Assembly (NCBI RefSeq): GCF_009208735.1
Contig: NZ_WFLJ01000012.1
Location: 1-64,000, forward strand
DNA length: 64,000 bases
Direction: 5' to 3'
Source of the DNA: Janthinobacterium rivuli
GTDB taxonomy: Bacteria > Pseudomonadota > Gammaproteobacteria > Burkholderiales > Burkholderiaceae_D
This document shows positions 1 to 8,109 of this stretch, piece by piece. Position numbers and translations under genes: made by a program. A model generated the notes under the pieces. The model had not been told where the DNA came from. It ran no database searches and saw only the letters and a program-made list of their open reading frames with translations. Numbering within the stretch: position 1 is the stretch's first letter; each line of letters starts with the position of its first letter.

Positions 1-2
1 TA

Positions 3-117
3 TGCCTGATGACCATAGCAAGTTGGTCCCACCCCTTCCCATCCCGAACAGGACCGTGAAACAACTTTGCGCCGATGATAGTGCTGCAACCAGTGTGAAA
101 GTAGGTTATCGTCAGGC
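3..117 (+). rRNA. rrf: 5S ribosomal RNA
   Basis: The sequence starts TGCCTG and ends CAGGC, so the 5' and 3' ends can pair as in helix I of 5S rRNA. The internal landmarks TGGTCCCACC, CCATCCCGAACAGG, GTGAAAC and GCGCCGATGATAGTG are the conserved loops of bacterial 5S rRNA. The length of about 115 nt is normal. A terminator follows within 25 nt, so this is the last gene of an rRNA operon whose 16S and 23S genes lie left of the window. Confidence 0.96.
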
Positions 118-138
118 TTGTTATTCGCAGTAGAGAAA

Positions 139-168
139 AACCCGATCAGCAATGGTCGGGTTTTTTTT
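139..168 (+). terminator. rRNA operon terminator
   Basis: A stem CCCGATC/GGTCGGG (one G-T pair) with a six-base loop is followed by eight T. It sits just after the 5S rRNA on the same strand. Confidence 0.9.
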
Positions 169-202
169 CGTCTGCTGGTTTTTTTTCACGGCATACCGGC
201 GT

Positions 203-230
203 AAAAAAAGGCACCGCTACGCGGTGCCTT
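203..230 (-). terminator. Terminator of the spmAB-dacB operon
   Basis: A perfect 8-bp stem GGCACCGC/GCGGTGCC with a three-base loop. Read on the minus strand it is followed by seven T. It lies about 20 nt past the dacB stop codon. Confidence 0.85.
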
Positions 231-248
231 TCTGTCTTTGCTTCCCTT

Positions 249-1751
249 TTATTGGCCTGCTACCACCGGCGTGGCGCCGCTCCTCGCGACCCACTCGATC
301 AGCGCATCGACGGCGGCGCGGCCATTGCCATTGCCCACCAGGTCGCTATTGATCATGGCGACCACCACGCATAGCTGGTTGTTGGCGTCGGGCACGTAGC
401 CGGCGATGGCCACGACATTTTTCAAGGTGCCCGTCTTGATGCGCGCGCGCGCGGCGGCAGGACTGTTCAGCATGCGCTTGCGCATGGTGCCGTCCAGTGC
501 GGCGATGGGCAGGCTGGACTGGAACTCGGGCGCCCACGGACTTTGCTGCATCGCTTGCAGCACGCCGGCCAGTTGTGCCGGCGCAATGCGTCCCGTGCGC
601 GACAGGCCGGAACCGTTGTCGACCAGCATGCCCTGGGTATCGATATGGTGCCGCTGGAACCATTCCTGGATCACTTGCCGCGCGCGCGTGGCCGTGTCTT
701 CCGGCGCCGCCATGGCGACGGGGCGGCTGCCCAGCCAACCATCGCTTTGCAAGCTGCCCAGGCTCAGGAACAAGGTGCGGGCCAGGGTGTTGTCGGAGGT
801 CTTGTTGATATCGCGCAAGACCTCTGGCAAGGCGCGCGCCACATGGTCGGCCAGCATGCGCGTGCCGACCGGTTCGGCCGTCGGCGGCAAGCCCGTGAAC
901 GGTGCTTCACGCACCGCGCCCGTGATCGTGCCACCCAGGCGTTTCCAGGTCGCACGGAACAGGCGGTCCGCATAATCGTTGCGGTCGAGCACATTGATGC
1001 TGGTGGCCTTGCTGCAATTTTGCGGGAAGGTGCCGTGTAGTATTACCTGCAGCTTGCCGCTCGCATCGCGCCGGTATTCGGGCGGGCGCCAGCCGTCCTC
1101 CCACCTGGCGCAGCTGCCCTTGACGAGCTTCATGTCGCTCGTGATGCTGACGTTCTCGAGCGGCGGCTGCATGAAGATGCTCAATTGCCGGTCCGTCGAG
1201 TTCATGTTGATATCGAGCAGATTGGTGTTCAGCAATAAGGCATCGGGAATGACGTTGTAACGGAACTCCGCCGACTCGTCGAAGGGGGCCGCGCCGATAT
1301 CGGGCCGGGCCGGCTGGAACAGCTGGCGGTCGAGAATCAGGTCTCCCTTGATTTTCACGATGCCCTGGTTGCGCAGGGTTTGCAGCATGTGCGCGAGCAC
1401 GTCCGCATTGAAATCCGTGTCGGCGCCGCCGCGCAGGATCAAATCACCCTTCAGTACGCCATTGATGACGTCGGCGCTGGTGCGCAACTCCGTGCGGCCG
1501 CGGAAGATGGGACCGAGCTGCTCCAGGCCCACGGCCGTCGTCACCAGTTTCATGGTGGAGGCTGGCTGCATGCTGCGCTCGGCGCCATGCGACAGCAAGG
1601 TAGCGTTGCCGCGCAAGACGATGGCGCCCATGGCGTCTTCGGGGATATTCGCGCTGCGCAGCAGCAGGCTGACGGATTCGGGCAATTGCGCGTGGGCCGT
1701 CGACAGGCCGAGACCAGCCAACAGCGCAGCCATCAGGACAGGACGTAACAT
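249..1751 (-). CDS. dacB: D-alanyl-D-alanine carboxypeptidase/endopeptidase (PBP4 class, S13)
   Basis: This is a periplasmic penicillin-binding protein of class C type 4. It trims the terminal D-Ala of muropeptides and cuts D-Ala-mDAP cross-links in peptidoglycan. The 500-residue product has a signal peptide of about 21 residues ending AHA. All three serine-acyltransferase motifs are present: S65-T-M-K68 (SxxK), SDN in the segment NKTSDNTLAR, and KTG in IKTGTLKNV near the C-terminus. Length matches the S13 family. It starts only 8 nt after the spmAB-like gene, so the two are one operon, ended by the hairpin at 203-230. Family assignment is firm; the balance of carboxy- versus endopeptidase activity cannot be read from sequence. 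Confidence 0.93.
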   Translation of the reverse strand: MLRPVLMAALLAGLGLSTAHAQLPESVSLLLRSANIPEDAMGAIVLRGNATLLSHGAERSMQPASTMKLVTTAVGLEQLGPIFRGRTELRTSADVINGVLKGDLILRGGADTDFNADVLAHMLQTLRNQGIVKIKGDLILDRQLFQPARPDIGAAPFDESAEFRYNVIPDALLLNTNLLDINMNSTDRQLSIFMQPPLENVSITSDMKLVKGSCARWEDGWRPPEYRRDASGKLQVILHGTFPQNCSKATSINVLDRNDYADRLFRATWKRLGGTITGAVREAPFTGLPPTAEPVGTRMLADHVARALPEVLRDINKTSDNTLARTLFLSLGSLQSDGWLGSRPVAMAAPEDTATRARQVIQEWFQRHHIDTQGMLVDNGSGLSRTGRIAPAQLAGVLQAMQQSPWAPEFQSSLPIAALDGTMRKRMLNSPAAARARIKTGTLKNVVAIAGYVPDANNQLCVVVAMINSDLVGNGNGRAAVDALIEWVARSGATPVVAGQ

Positions 1752-1759
1752 GGTGCTCC

Positions 1760-2998
1760 TTAATGGAAAAAGACGTAGGCGACAAAGACGGCCGTGATCA
1801 CGCCAGCAAGATCGGCGATCAGGCCGGCCGTGATGGCATAGCGCGTCTTGCGGATGCCGACGGAACCGAAATACAGGGCCACGATATAGAAGGTGGTGTC
1901 GGCCGAGCCCTGGAAGACGCAGGCCAGGCGGCCGACGAAGGAGTCGACGCCGTAGGTATTCATGGCGTCGATCATCATGGCTTTCGAGCCGGAGCCGCTG
2001 AGCGGCTTCATCATGGCCGTCGGCAGGGCGGGCACGAAGTCCGTATTGATGCCCAGGTTGGCGAAGAACCAGTTCATGCCGCTCATCAGGAAATTGAATA
2101 CGCCCGCGTTGCGGATCACGCTGATGGCCACCAGCATGCCGACCAGGTAGGGAATCACGGTGATCGAGGTCTGAATGCCGCCTTTCGCCCCCTCGATGAA
2201 GGCGTCATACACGTTCACCTTCTTGCGCAGGGCGCCGATGATGAAGATGGCGATGACGCTGATCAACACCAGGTTGCTGACCACTTTGGAGACCAGCTCG
2301 ATTTCCTGCTTCGTCAGATATTGCGTGAAGTACCAGATCATGGCGACGATGGCACTCGTCATGCCGCCCATCCAGCCCAGCACGACCCGGTTGAGCAAGT
2401 TGATGCGTTGTTTGATGGACACCGTGATGATGCCGACCATGGTGGCCACATAGGTGGCGATCATGCAGGGGATAAAGATGTCGGACGGGTCGGCCGCGCC
2501 GAGAATCGAGCGCTGCGCCATGATGGCCAGCGGAATCAGGGTCAGGCCCGAGGTGTGCAGCACCAGGAACATGATCTGCGCGTTCGTCGCCTCTTCCTTG
2601 TTCGGATTCAAGGTCTGCAGGCTTTCCATGGCCTTCAAGCCGAACGGCGTGGCCGCATTGTCCAGGCCCAGCAGGTTGGCCGAGAAATTCATCACCATGT
2701 GGCCCGTGGCCGGGTGGTCTTTCGGAATTTCCGGGAAGATGCGCGAAAAGAAGGGCGCGATCACTTTCGCCAGCCAGCCGACGATGCCCGCTTTTTCACC
2801 GATGTTCATGATGCCCAGCCACAAGGTCATCACGCCGGCCAGCGGCAGAGCGATATCCATCACGCCCATGCGCGCCGTTTCGAACGTGCCATCGATGATG
2901 CGCTTGAAGATATCGGTATCGCCGAGAAACAGCCACTGCAGCACTGCGGCCAGGAAGCCAACGAGGAAAAAGCCGGACCAGATGTAATTAAGTGCCAT
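1760..2998 (-). CDS. SpmA/SpmB-type fusion, nucleoside-recognition-domain membrane protein
   Basis: A 412-residue polytopic membrane protein. It resembles the spore maturation proteins SpmA and SpmB joined in one chain: the N-terminal half carries NIGEKAGIVGWLAKVIAPFF and the C-terminal half carries PALPTAMMKPLSGSGSKAMM and FQGSADTTFYIVALYFGSVG, which is characteristic SpmB-type sequence. Both halves contain a Gate/nucleoside-recognition domain. The transported substrate of this family is not known. The gene is followed 8 nt later by dacB; in Bacillus subtilis dacB, spmA and spmB also share an operon, which suggests a role linked to cell-wall maturation (inference). The ATG at 2998 is the only plausible start, leading directly into the first membrane segment. 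Confidence 0.85.
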   Translation of the reverse strand: MALNYIWSGFFLVGFLAAVLQWLFLGDTDIFKRIIDGTFETARMGVMDIALPLAGVMTLWLGIMNIGEKAGIVGWLAKVIAPFFSRIFPEIPKDHPATGHMVMNFSANLLGLDNAATPFGLKAMESLQTLNPNKEEATNAQIMFLVLHTSGLTLIPLAIMAQRSILGAADPSDIFIPCMIATYVATMVGIITVSIKQRINLLNRVVLGWMGGMTSAIVAMIWYFTQYLTKQEIELVSKVVSNLVLISVIAIFIIGALRKKVNVYDAFIEGAKGGIQTSITVIPYLVGMLVAISVIRNAGVFNFLMSGMNWFFANLGINTDFVPALPTAMMKPLSGSGSKAMMIDAMNTYGVDSFVGRLACVFQGSADTTFYIVALYFGSVGIRKTRYAITAGLIADLAGVITAVFVAYVFFH

Positions 2999-3095
2999 AT
3001 GCGATCAGTTCTGTGTATCGGGAGTGAAAAATGTCTGCAAACAAAGTATAGGGGCAGCCCGATACGAGTTGATGAAAGAATGCAGCAATCGCATG

Positions 3096-3132
3096 CCAAA
3101 AAGTTATAAGCTGGCAGCCTGTTTTCATTGGC
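3096..3132 (+). promoter_or_regulatory. Twin regulatory element, copy 1
   Basis: CCAAAAAGTTAT, then 14 variable bases, then TTTTCATTGGC. The same two blocks with the same 14-bp gap recur at 5045-5081 upstream of the TonB receptor gene. It lies about 80 nt upstream of the start of the solute-binding protein gene. The nature of the factor is unknown; the A/T-rich spaced form would suit a LysR-type site or an upstream promoter element. Confidence 0.6.
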
Positions 3133-3212
3133 GCCCCGTCGCTTGCCCGCGTAGTGTGGGGGATGCCTGTCGCTTATCGCTGTTCGTTACCCTTGTCTGT
3201 ACTGGATCACTG

Positions 3213-5018
3213 ATGATGTTTTTACGCAAAACCGCCTGCGCCGCCGGCCTGGCCCTGTTGACGCTTTTCACTGCGCCCGCGCATGCCGCCGCCGATGCCC
3301 GCGCGAACAAGACCCTGCACTTGTTTTTGAGCACCAGCGAGACGGGCCTGGACCCGGCCGTGGCGTCGGATCTGGCCAGCCTGAACTTGATGGAAAACAT
3401 CTTCGACCCGCTGCTGCGCTATGACTATCTGGCGCGCCCCGTGCAACTGCAGGGCAATACGGCGCGCGGCATGCCGACGGTCGAGGATGGCGGCCGCACG
3501 TATATCTTTCAAATACAGCCCGGTATTTTCTTCACACCCGATCCCGCCTTCAAGGGCAAGCCGCGCGAAGTGACGGCGCAGGATTATGTGTACAGCCTTA
3601 CGCGGCTGTACGACCCGGCCCTGAAGTCGCCGTGGCTGTTCTTGCTGGAAGATAAGCTGGTCGGCGATGCGGCCCTGAAAAGCCGTTTCAGCTACGACAC
3701 GCCGATCGCCGGCCTGCAGGCGCTGGACAAATACACCTTGCGCATCCGCCTGAACGGCGTCGATCCGAACTTCCTGTTTTACCTGGCCATGCCGGCGACA
3801 GCCGTGGTGGCGCGCGAAGTGGCCGAAGCGTATGCGGCGCCGGGGCAGATCGGCAATCACCCCGTGGGCACGGGGCCGTTCCTCGTCAAGGAGTGGAAGC
3901 GCAGCGACAAGATCGTGCTGCAGGCCAATCCGACTTTCCGCCCCACCGTGTTCCATACGGAAACCAAGACGCTGGCCGCCTTGCCGGTTGACGCGCGCGC
4001 CATCGCGACCGCGCTGGAAGGCCAGCGCTTGCCCCTGGTCGAGCGCATCGAGGTGCGCATCGTCGAGGAATATCAATCGCGCATGCTGGGCTTTCTGAAA
4101 GGCGAATTCGATTACCTGGAGCAAGTGCCCGAATCGATGACGGACATGGTGCTGGAAAACGGCACCCTGAAGCCGGCGCTGGCCGCCAAGGGCTTGCGGC
4201 TGACGCGCTTTCCCGTGCTGCAGACGTATTACATGTGGATGAACATGGACGACCCCGTGCTGGGCGGCACGAGCAAGGACAAGCTGGCCCTGCGGCGCGC
4301 CATCGCCCTCAGCTACAACAGCCGCGAAGATATCGCGCTGCTAAAAAAAGGGCTGGCCTTGCCGGCGCAATCGCCGCTGCCGCCGAATGTGCTCGGTTAC
4401 GACAAGAGCTATCGCAGTCCCGTCGGCTACGATCCCGCGCTGGCGCGCGCCTTGCTGGAGCGCTTTGGCTACAAGGCGGGCGCCGACGGTTTCCGCACGC
4501 AGCCGGATGGCACGCCCTTGATCCTGACCATGCACACGGAGCCGAGCACGGTGGGGCGGCTGCGCGATGAATTGTGGCGCCGCAACCTGAACGCCATCGG
4601 CGTGCGCGTGGAGTTCAAGAGCGACAAGAAGACGGAAATCATCAAGGCCTCGCGCCTGGGCAAGGTGCAGATGTTCGAGACCAACTGGATCGCCGACTTC
4701 CCCGATGGCGATAACTTTATGCAATTGTTGTATGGTGGCAACGTTGGCCGCGCCAACTATGCCCGCTTCAACTTGCCCGATTACAATAAACGCTATGAGG
4801 AGGCGCGCCTGCTATCCGATACGCCGCGCCGACGCAGTCTGTACTTCGACCTGTTTCAGCTGATCCACGCTTACACGCCGTGGGTGCTGCTGACGCATCC
4901 CATCTCTGCCGACCTGCAGCAACCGTGGCTAAAAAACTACAGGCGCCACCCCGTGGAATTCACGTCCTGGCGCTACCTGGACGTCGATCCCGCCAAGGGG
5001 CGCCCCGCAGGCAAGTGA
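3213..5018 (+). CDS. Family 5 extracytoplasmic solute-binding protein (peptide-type ABC transporter)
   Basis: A 601-residue periplasmic binding protein of the SBP_bac_5 family (OppA/DppA/GsiB/MppA relatives), which captures peptides, glutathione, muropeptides or similar ligands for an ABC importer. An N-terminal signal peptide ends near PAHA. Family features include the early STSETGLDPAVASD segment, ITAQDYVYSL-type sequence (here VTAQDYVYSLTRLYDP), GNHPVGTGPF and RRAIALSYNSRED. I chose ATG 3213 because it begins the signal peptide; an in-frame start at 3024 would add 63 residues with no secretory character. No permease or ATPase genes are adjacent, so it must use a transporter encoded elsewhere. 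It shares an upstream element with the TonB receptor that follows. Confidence 0.88.
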   Translation: MMFLRKTACAAGLALLTLFTAPAHAAADARANKTLHLFLSTSETGLDPAVASDLASLNLMENIFDPLLRYDYLARPVQLQGNTARGMPTVEDGGRTYIFQIQPGIFFTPDPAFKGKPREVTAQDYVYSLTRLYDPALKSPWLFLLEDKLVGDAALKSRFSYDTPIAGLQALDKYTLRIRLNGVDPNFLFYLAMPATAVVAREVAEAYAAPGQIGNHPVGTGPFLVKEWKRSDKIVLQANPTFRPTVFHTETKTLAALPVDARAIATALEGQRLPLVERIEVRIVEEYQSRMLGFLKGEFDYLEQVPESMTDMVLENGTLKPALAAKGLRLTRFPVLQTYYMWMNMDDPVLGGTSKDKLALRRAIALSYNSREDIALLKKGLALPAQSPLPPNVLGYDKSYRSPVGYDPALARALLERFGYKAGADGFRTQPDGTPLILTMHTEPSTVGRLRDELWRRNLNAIGVRVEFKSDKKTEIIKASRLGKVQMFETNWIADFPDGDNFMQLLYGGNVGRANYARFNLPDYNKRYEEARLLSDTPRRRSLYFDLFQLIHAYTPWVLLTHPISADLQQPWLKNYRRHPVEFTSWRYLDVDPAKGRPAGK

Positions 5019-5044
5019 GCACGCCGTTGAAAAGGGCATTCATT

Positions 5045-5081
5045 CCAAAAAGTTATGGTTAGGAAAGCATTTTTCATTGGC
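5045..5081 (+). promoter_or_regulatory. Twin regulatory element, copy 2
   Basis: CCAAAAAGTTAT-N14-TTTTCATTGGC, identical in both blocks and in spacing to the copy at 3096-3132. It lies about 155 nt upstream of the TonB-dependent receptor start. A short inverted repeat CTTGA-N4-TCAAG at 5193-5206 lies between it and the gene. Confidence 0.6.
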
Positions 5082-5234
5082 TGGGCCCGGATGCATCGCG
5101 CTACTCTGAAAATGAAAACAAATAAAGTCATGCGCAAATGTCATAAAAAAATGTACCGCGAGACAGACGTTGCGACATATCTAACAGCCTGACTTGATAA
5201 CTCAAGTTTCGATTGCCCAACAAGGAGAAGACCT

Positions 5235-8021
5235 GTGAAATTGAAGAAGCTAGCGCAGTTGGTGGCATTGATGGGGGTGGTGGGGCCGGTAGTGGCACAG
5301 GACGCGGCGGCGCCAGCGATGCAACGGGTCGAAGTCACGGGCAGCAGCATCAAGCGGGTGGCCAAGGAAGGCGCGCTGCCGGTGCAAGTCATTTCGTTTG
5401 AGCAGATTGAAAAGCAGGGCATCACGACGACCGAGCAATTGGTGCGCACCCTGTCGGCGAATGGCACGGGTGCGGATAACATGACTTCGGGTAACAACGT
5501 GTTTGGCGCCGATGCCGACCGGGTCAGCGGCGGCGCCTCGTTCGCCTCGCTGCGCGGCCTGGGACCGTCGAGCACCCTGGTGCTGCTGAACGGTCGCCGC
5601 ATCGCCACGCACGGCGCCAGCGGCAAGTCGGTCGACCTGAACTCGATTCCGCTGGGCGCGATTTCACGCGTGGAAATTCTCAAGGATGGCGCCTCGGCCA
5701 TCTACGGCACGGACGCCATTGGCGGCGTGATCAATTTCATTCTGAAAACCAATTACAGCGGCGTGGAAGCGTCCGTTTCCACCAATGACACGCAGGCAGG
5801 CGGCGGCGCCACGCGCCGCGCCTCTCTCCTGGCCGGCACGGGTTCGCTGGAGTCGGACCGCTACAACATCATGGCCAGCCTGACCGTCGACAAGGCGCAG
5901 CAGCTCAACGGCCGCGACCGCTCCTTCGTCAACGGCTTCCAGCCGGGCCGTGGCCTGTCGCCCGATACCACGGGCACGCCATTCGCCAATCAGATGTCGG
6001 GGCCGGGCACGGCGCTGCAGATTCCTGACCCCAAAAATCCAGGGAAATTTATCGGTGGCTATAACCTGCCTGGCGATCCGACAGTGTATCTACAAGCCAA
6101 TCCGCTGAGTTTCCAGGGCAAGTGCGACAGCATCGCCGGCATGTCGCAGTATCAGACGGCACTGTGGAAAGACGTGACCTCCCCGCTGCGCACCAAGTAT
6201 TCGTGCGCGTACGACTATGGCGCCGACTATGTGCTGCAATTCCCCGTCGAACGGGCCAATCTGCTGTCGCGCGGCACTTTCCAGCTGGCGCCCGACCACC
6301 GCATGTTTGTCGAAGTGCTCGGTTCGCGCACCAAGGCCACGGCCATTTTGACGCCGATGCAGGTGCAGGCGACCGTCGCCAACAAGAATTTGTATCCGGT
6401 CGGTGGCGCGTATTACCAGGATCTGTCGGCCTACATCCCCACGTTCGACAAGACCAAGCCGATTTCCTACAAATGGCGCGCCAATGACGTGGGCAACCGC
6501 ACGCAGGAAAACACCACCGACAATGCCCGCGTGCTGGTGGGCTTTGAGGGGAACTTCGGCAAGTGGGATTACAAGGCCGGCATTTCGCGCGCCGAAAGCA
6601 GCACCAAGACCAAGCTGACGGATGGCTATTCCTACACGGACAAGCTGTACGCGGCACTGGCCAGCGGCATCATCAATCCGTGGGTGGGCGCGGGCCAGAG
6701 CCAGACGGAAGCGGCCAAGCAATTGATCGAATCGACCAAGTTCCGTGGCGACTTCCAGCATGGCAAGACGACCCTGACGCAGATCGATGGTTCCGTTTCG
6801 GGCGAACTGTTCCAGTTGCCGGCCGGGGCGCTGGCCATGGCGGCCGGCTTTGACTTGCGCCGCGAAGGCTACAGCTTTGAGCAGGATGTCGACGCCAATT
6901 TGATTCTGTTGGCGCCGGGCAATGCTGCATTGAAAGATGCCAGCCGTACCGTCAAGGCCGTGTATGCCGAGCTGCTGGTGCCGGTCACGAAGGACCTGGA
7001 AATGCAGCTGGCCATCCGCCGCGACGATTACAGCCTGGTGGGCGCGACGACGAATCCGAAAGTAGCTTTCCGCTACCAGCCGACCGACTTCCTGCTGTTC
7101 CGTGGTTCGGCCAGCAAGGGTTTCCTTGCTCCAAGCTTCCAGCAGCTGTATTCCGGTTCGCTGAGCCAGGAATTGCCGAACGGCGTGGTCGACCAGGAAG
7201 GTTGCGCCAAGCATCCGGGCGTACCCGAGTATTGCGCCATCGACCGCCTCGATTACAAGACGGGCGGCAACACGAATCTGAAGCCGGAAACGTCGAAGCA
7301 GGGCAGCGTCGGTTTTGTCATCGAGCCGGTGAAGGGATATTCCGCTTCGTTCGACTACTGGGCCATCAACACCAAGGACCGCATCCTGAACCGCACGCCG
7401 CAAATCGTGCTGGCCAACTACCAGGCGCTGAACCAGTACATCCACCGCAATCCGGACGGCACCATCGAGTACGTGCAGGCGGGCTGGATCAATGCGGCAG
7501 GCAGCCGCGTGCGCGGCCTCGACGTGGGCTTGCGCGGCGAAGGCAAGATCCAGGACGCGAAATGGACGGCGACCCTGGACGGCACGTATATGGACAGTTT
7601 CAAGTTTGCGGAATATCAAGGCCAGGAATACCAGGAGCTGGTCGGCAAGTTTTATACGCGCGATTTGTACCTGCGCTGGAAACACAATGCCAGCTTCGGC
7701 GTGTCGCGCGGCGACTGGAGCGGCTTGCTGATCCAGAGTTTCTCGTCGGGCTACAAGGACCAGTTGCCGAACGGCGGCAAGGGCGCGCCGCCACCGGGCT
7801 TCAAGCCAGACGTGTCCAGCTACACGACGTATAACCTGTCGGGCACGTACACGGGCTTCAAAAATACCACCATCACCGTGGGTATCCAGAACTTGTTCGA
7901 TCGCGATCCGCCATTCACCGCGCACAACGTGGATGAAGTGGTGGGCGCCGGCTGGGACCCGCGCGTGGCCGACCCGCGCGGCCGTTCGCTGTCGTTCCAG
8001 CTGAAGTACAAGTTCATGTAA
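5235..8021 (+). CDS. TonB-dependent outer-membrane receptor
   Basis: A 928-residue outer-membrane receptor. A signal peptide of about 21 residues ends VVAQD. The plug domain occupies roughly residues 45-165 (QRVEVTGSSIKR, SLRGLGPSSTLVLLNGRRIA, VEILKDGASAIYGTDAIGG), followed by a 22-strand barrel with the typical FRGSASKGFLAPSFQQLY and LKPETSKQGSVGF segments. It ends LKYKFM, close to the usual aromatic barrel terminus. The GTG start at 5235 is supported by AAGGAG at 5222-5227. There is no N-terminal STN signalling domain, so it is a transporter rather than a surface-signalling receptor. The ligand is unknown; the flanking peptide-type binding protein and S66 peptidase make a peptide or muropeptide plausible (inference). 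Confidence 0.92.
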   Translation: MKLKKLAQLVALMGVVGPVVAQDAAAPAMQRVEVTGSSIKRVAKEGALPVQVISFEQIEKQGITTTEQLVRTLSANGTGADNMTSGNNVFGADADRVSGGASFASLRGLGPSSTLVLLNGRRIATHGASGKSVDLNSIPLGAISRVEILKDGASAIYGTDAIGGVINFILKTNYSGVEASVSTNDTQAGGGATRRASLLAGTGSLESDRYNIMASLTVDKAQQLNGRDRSFVNGFQPGRGLSPDTTGTPFANQMSGPGTALQIPDPKNPGKFIGGYNLPGDPTVYLQANPLSFQGKCDSIAGMSQYQTALWKDVTSPLRTKYSCAYDYGADYVLQFPVERANLLSRGTFQLAPDHRMFVEVLGSRTKATAILTPMQVQATVANKNLYPVGGAYYQDLSAYIPTFDKTKPISYKWRANDVGNRTQENTTDNARVLVGFEGNFGKWDYKAGISRAESSTKTKLTDGYSYTDKLYAALASGIINPWVGAGQSQTEAAKQLIESTKFRGDFQHGKTTLTQIDGSVSGELFQLPAGALAMAAGFDLRREGYSFEQDVDANLILLAPGNAALKDASRTVKAVYAELLVPVTKDLEMQLAIRRDDYSLVGATTNPKVAFRYQPTDFLLFRGSASKGFLAPSFQQLYSGSLSQELPNGVVDQEGCAKHPGVPEYCAIDRLDYKTGGNTNLKPETSKQGSVGFVIEPVKGYSASFDYWAINTKDRILNRTPQIVLANYQALNQYIHRNPDGTIEYVQAGWINAAGSRVRGLDVGLRGEGKIQDAKWTATLDGTYMDSFKFAEYQGQEYQELVGKFYTRDLYLRWKHNASFGVSRGDWSGLLIQSFSSGYKDQLPNGGKGAPPPGFKPDVSSYTTYNLSGTYTGFKNTTITVGIQNLFDRDPPFTAHNVDEVVGAGWDPRVADPRGRSLSFQLKYKFM

Positions 8022-8109
8022 GGCGGCCATGCCGGCGGCGATCCCGCCGGCATGCTAACCTCGTGCGGCGGCGCCTGGCGTCGCCGTTTTTATTCCAGGA
8101 AAGGGCCGC

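Noticed and set aside
1763..3109. A plus-strand open frame of 448 codons opposite the spmAB-like gene
   Set aside because: Asp/His/Gly-rich antisense translation without any motif; the minus strand has clear membrane segments.
5100..5140. Pho-box-like ATGTCAT before the TonB receptor
   Set aside because: Only one half-site is good; the second 7-mer at the right spacing does not match.
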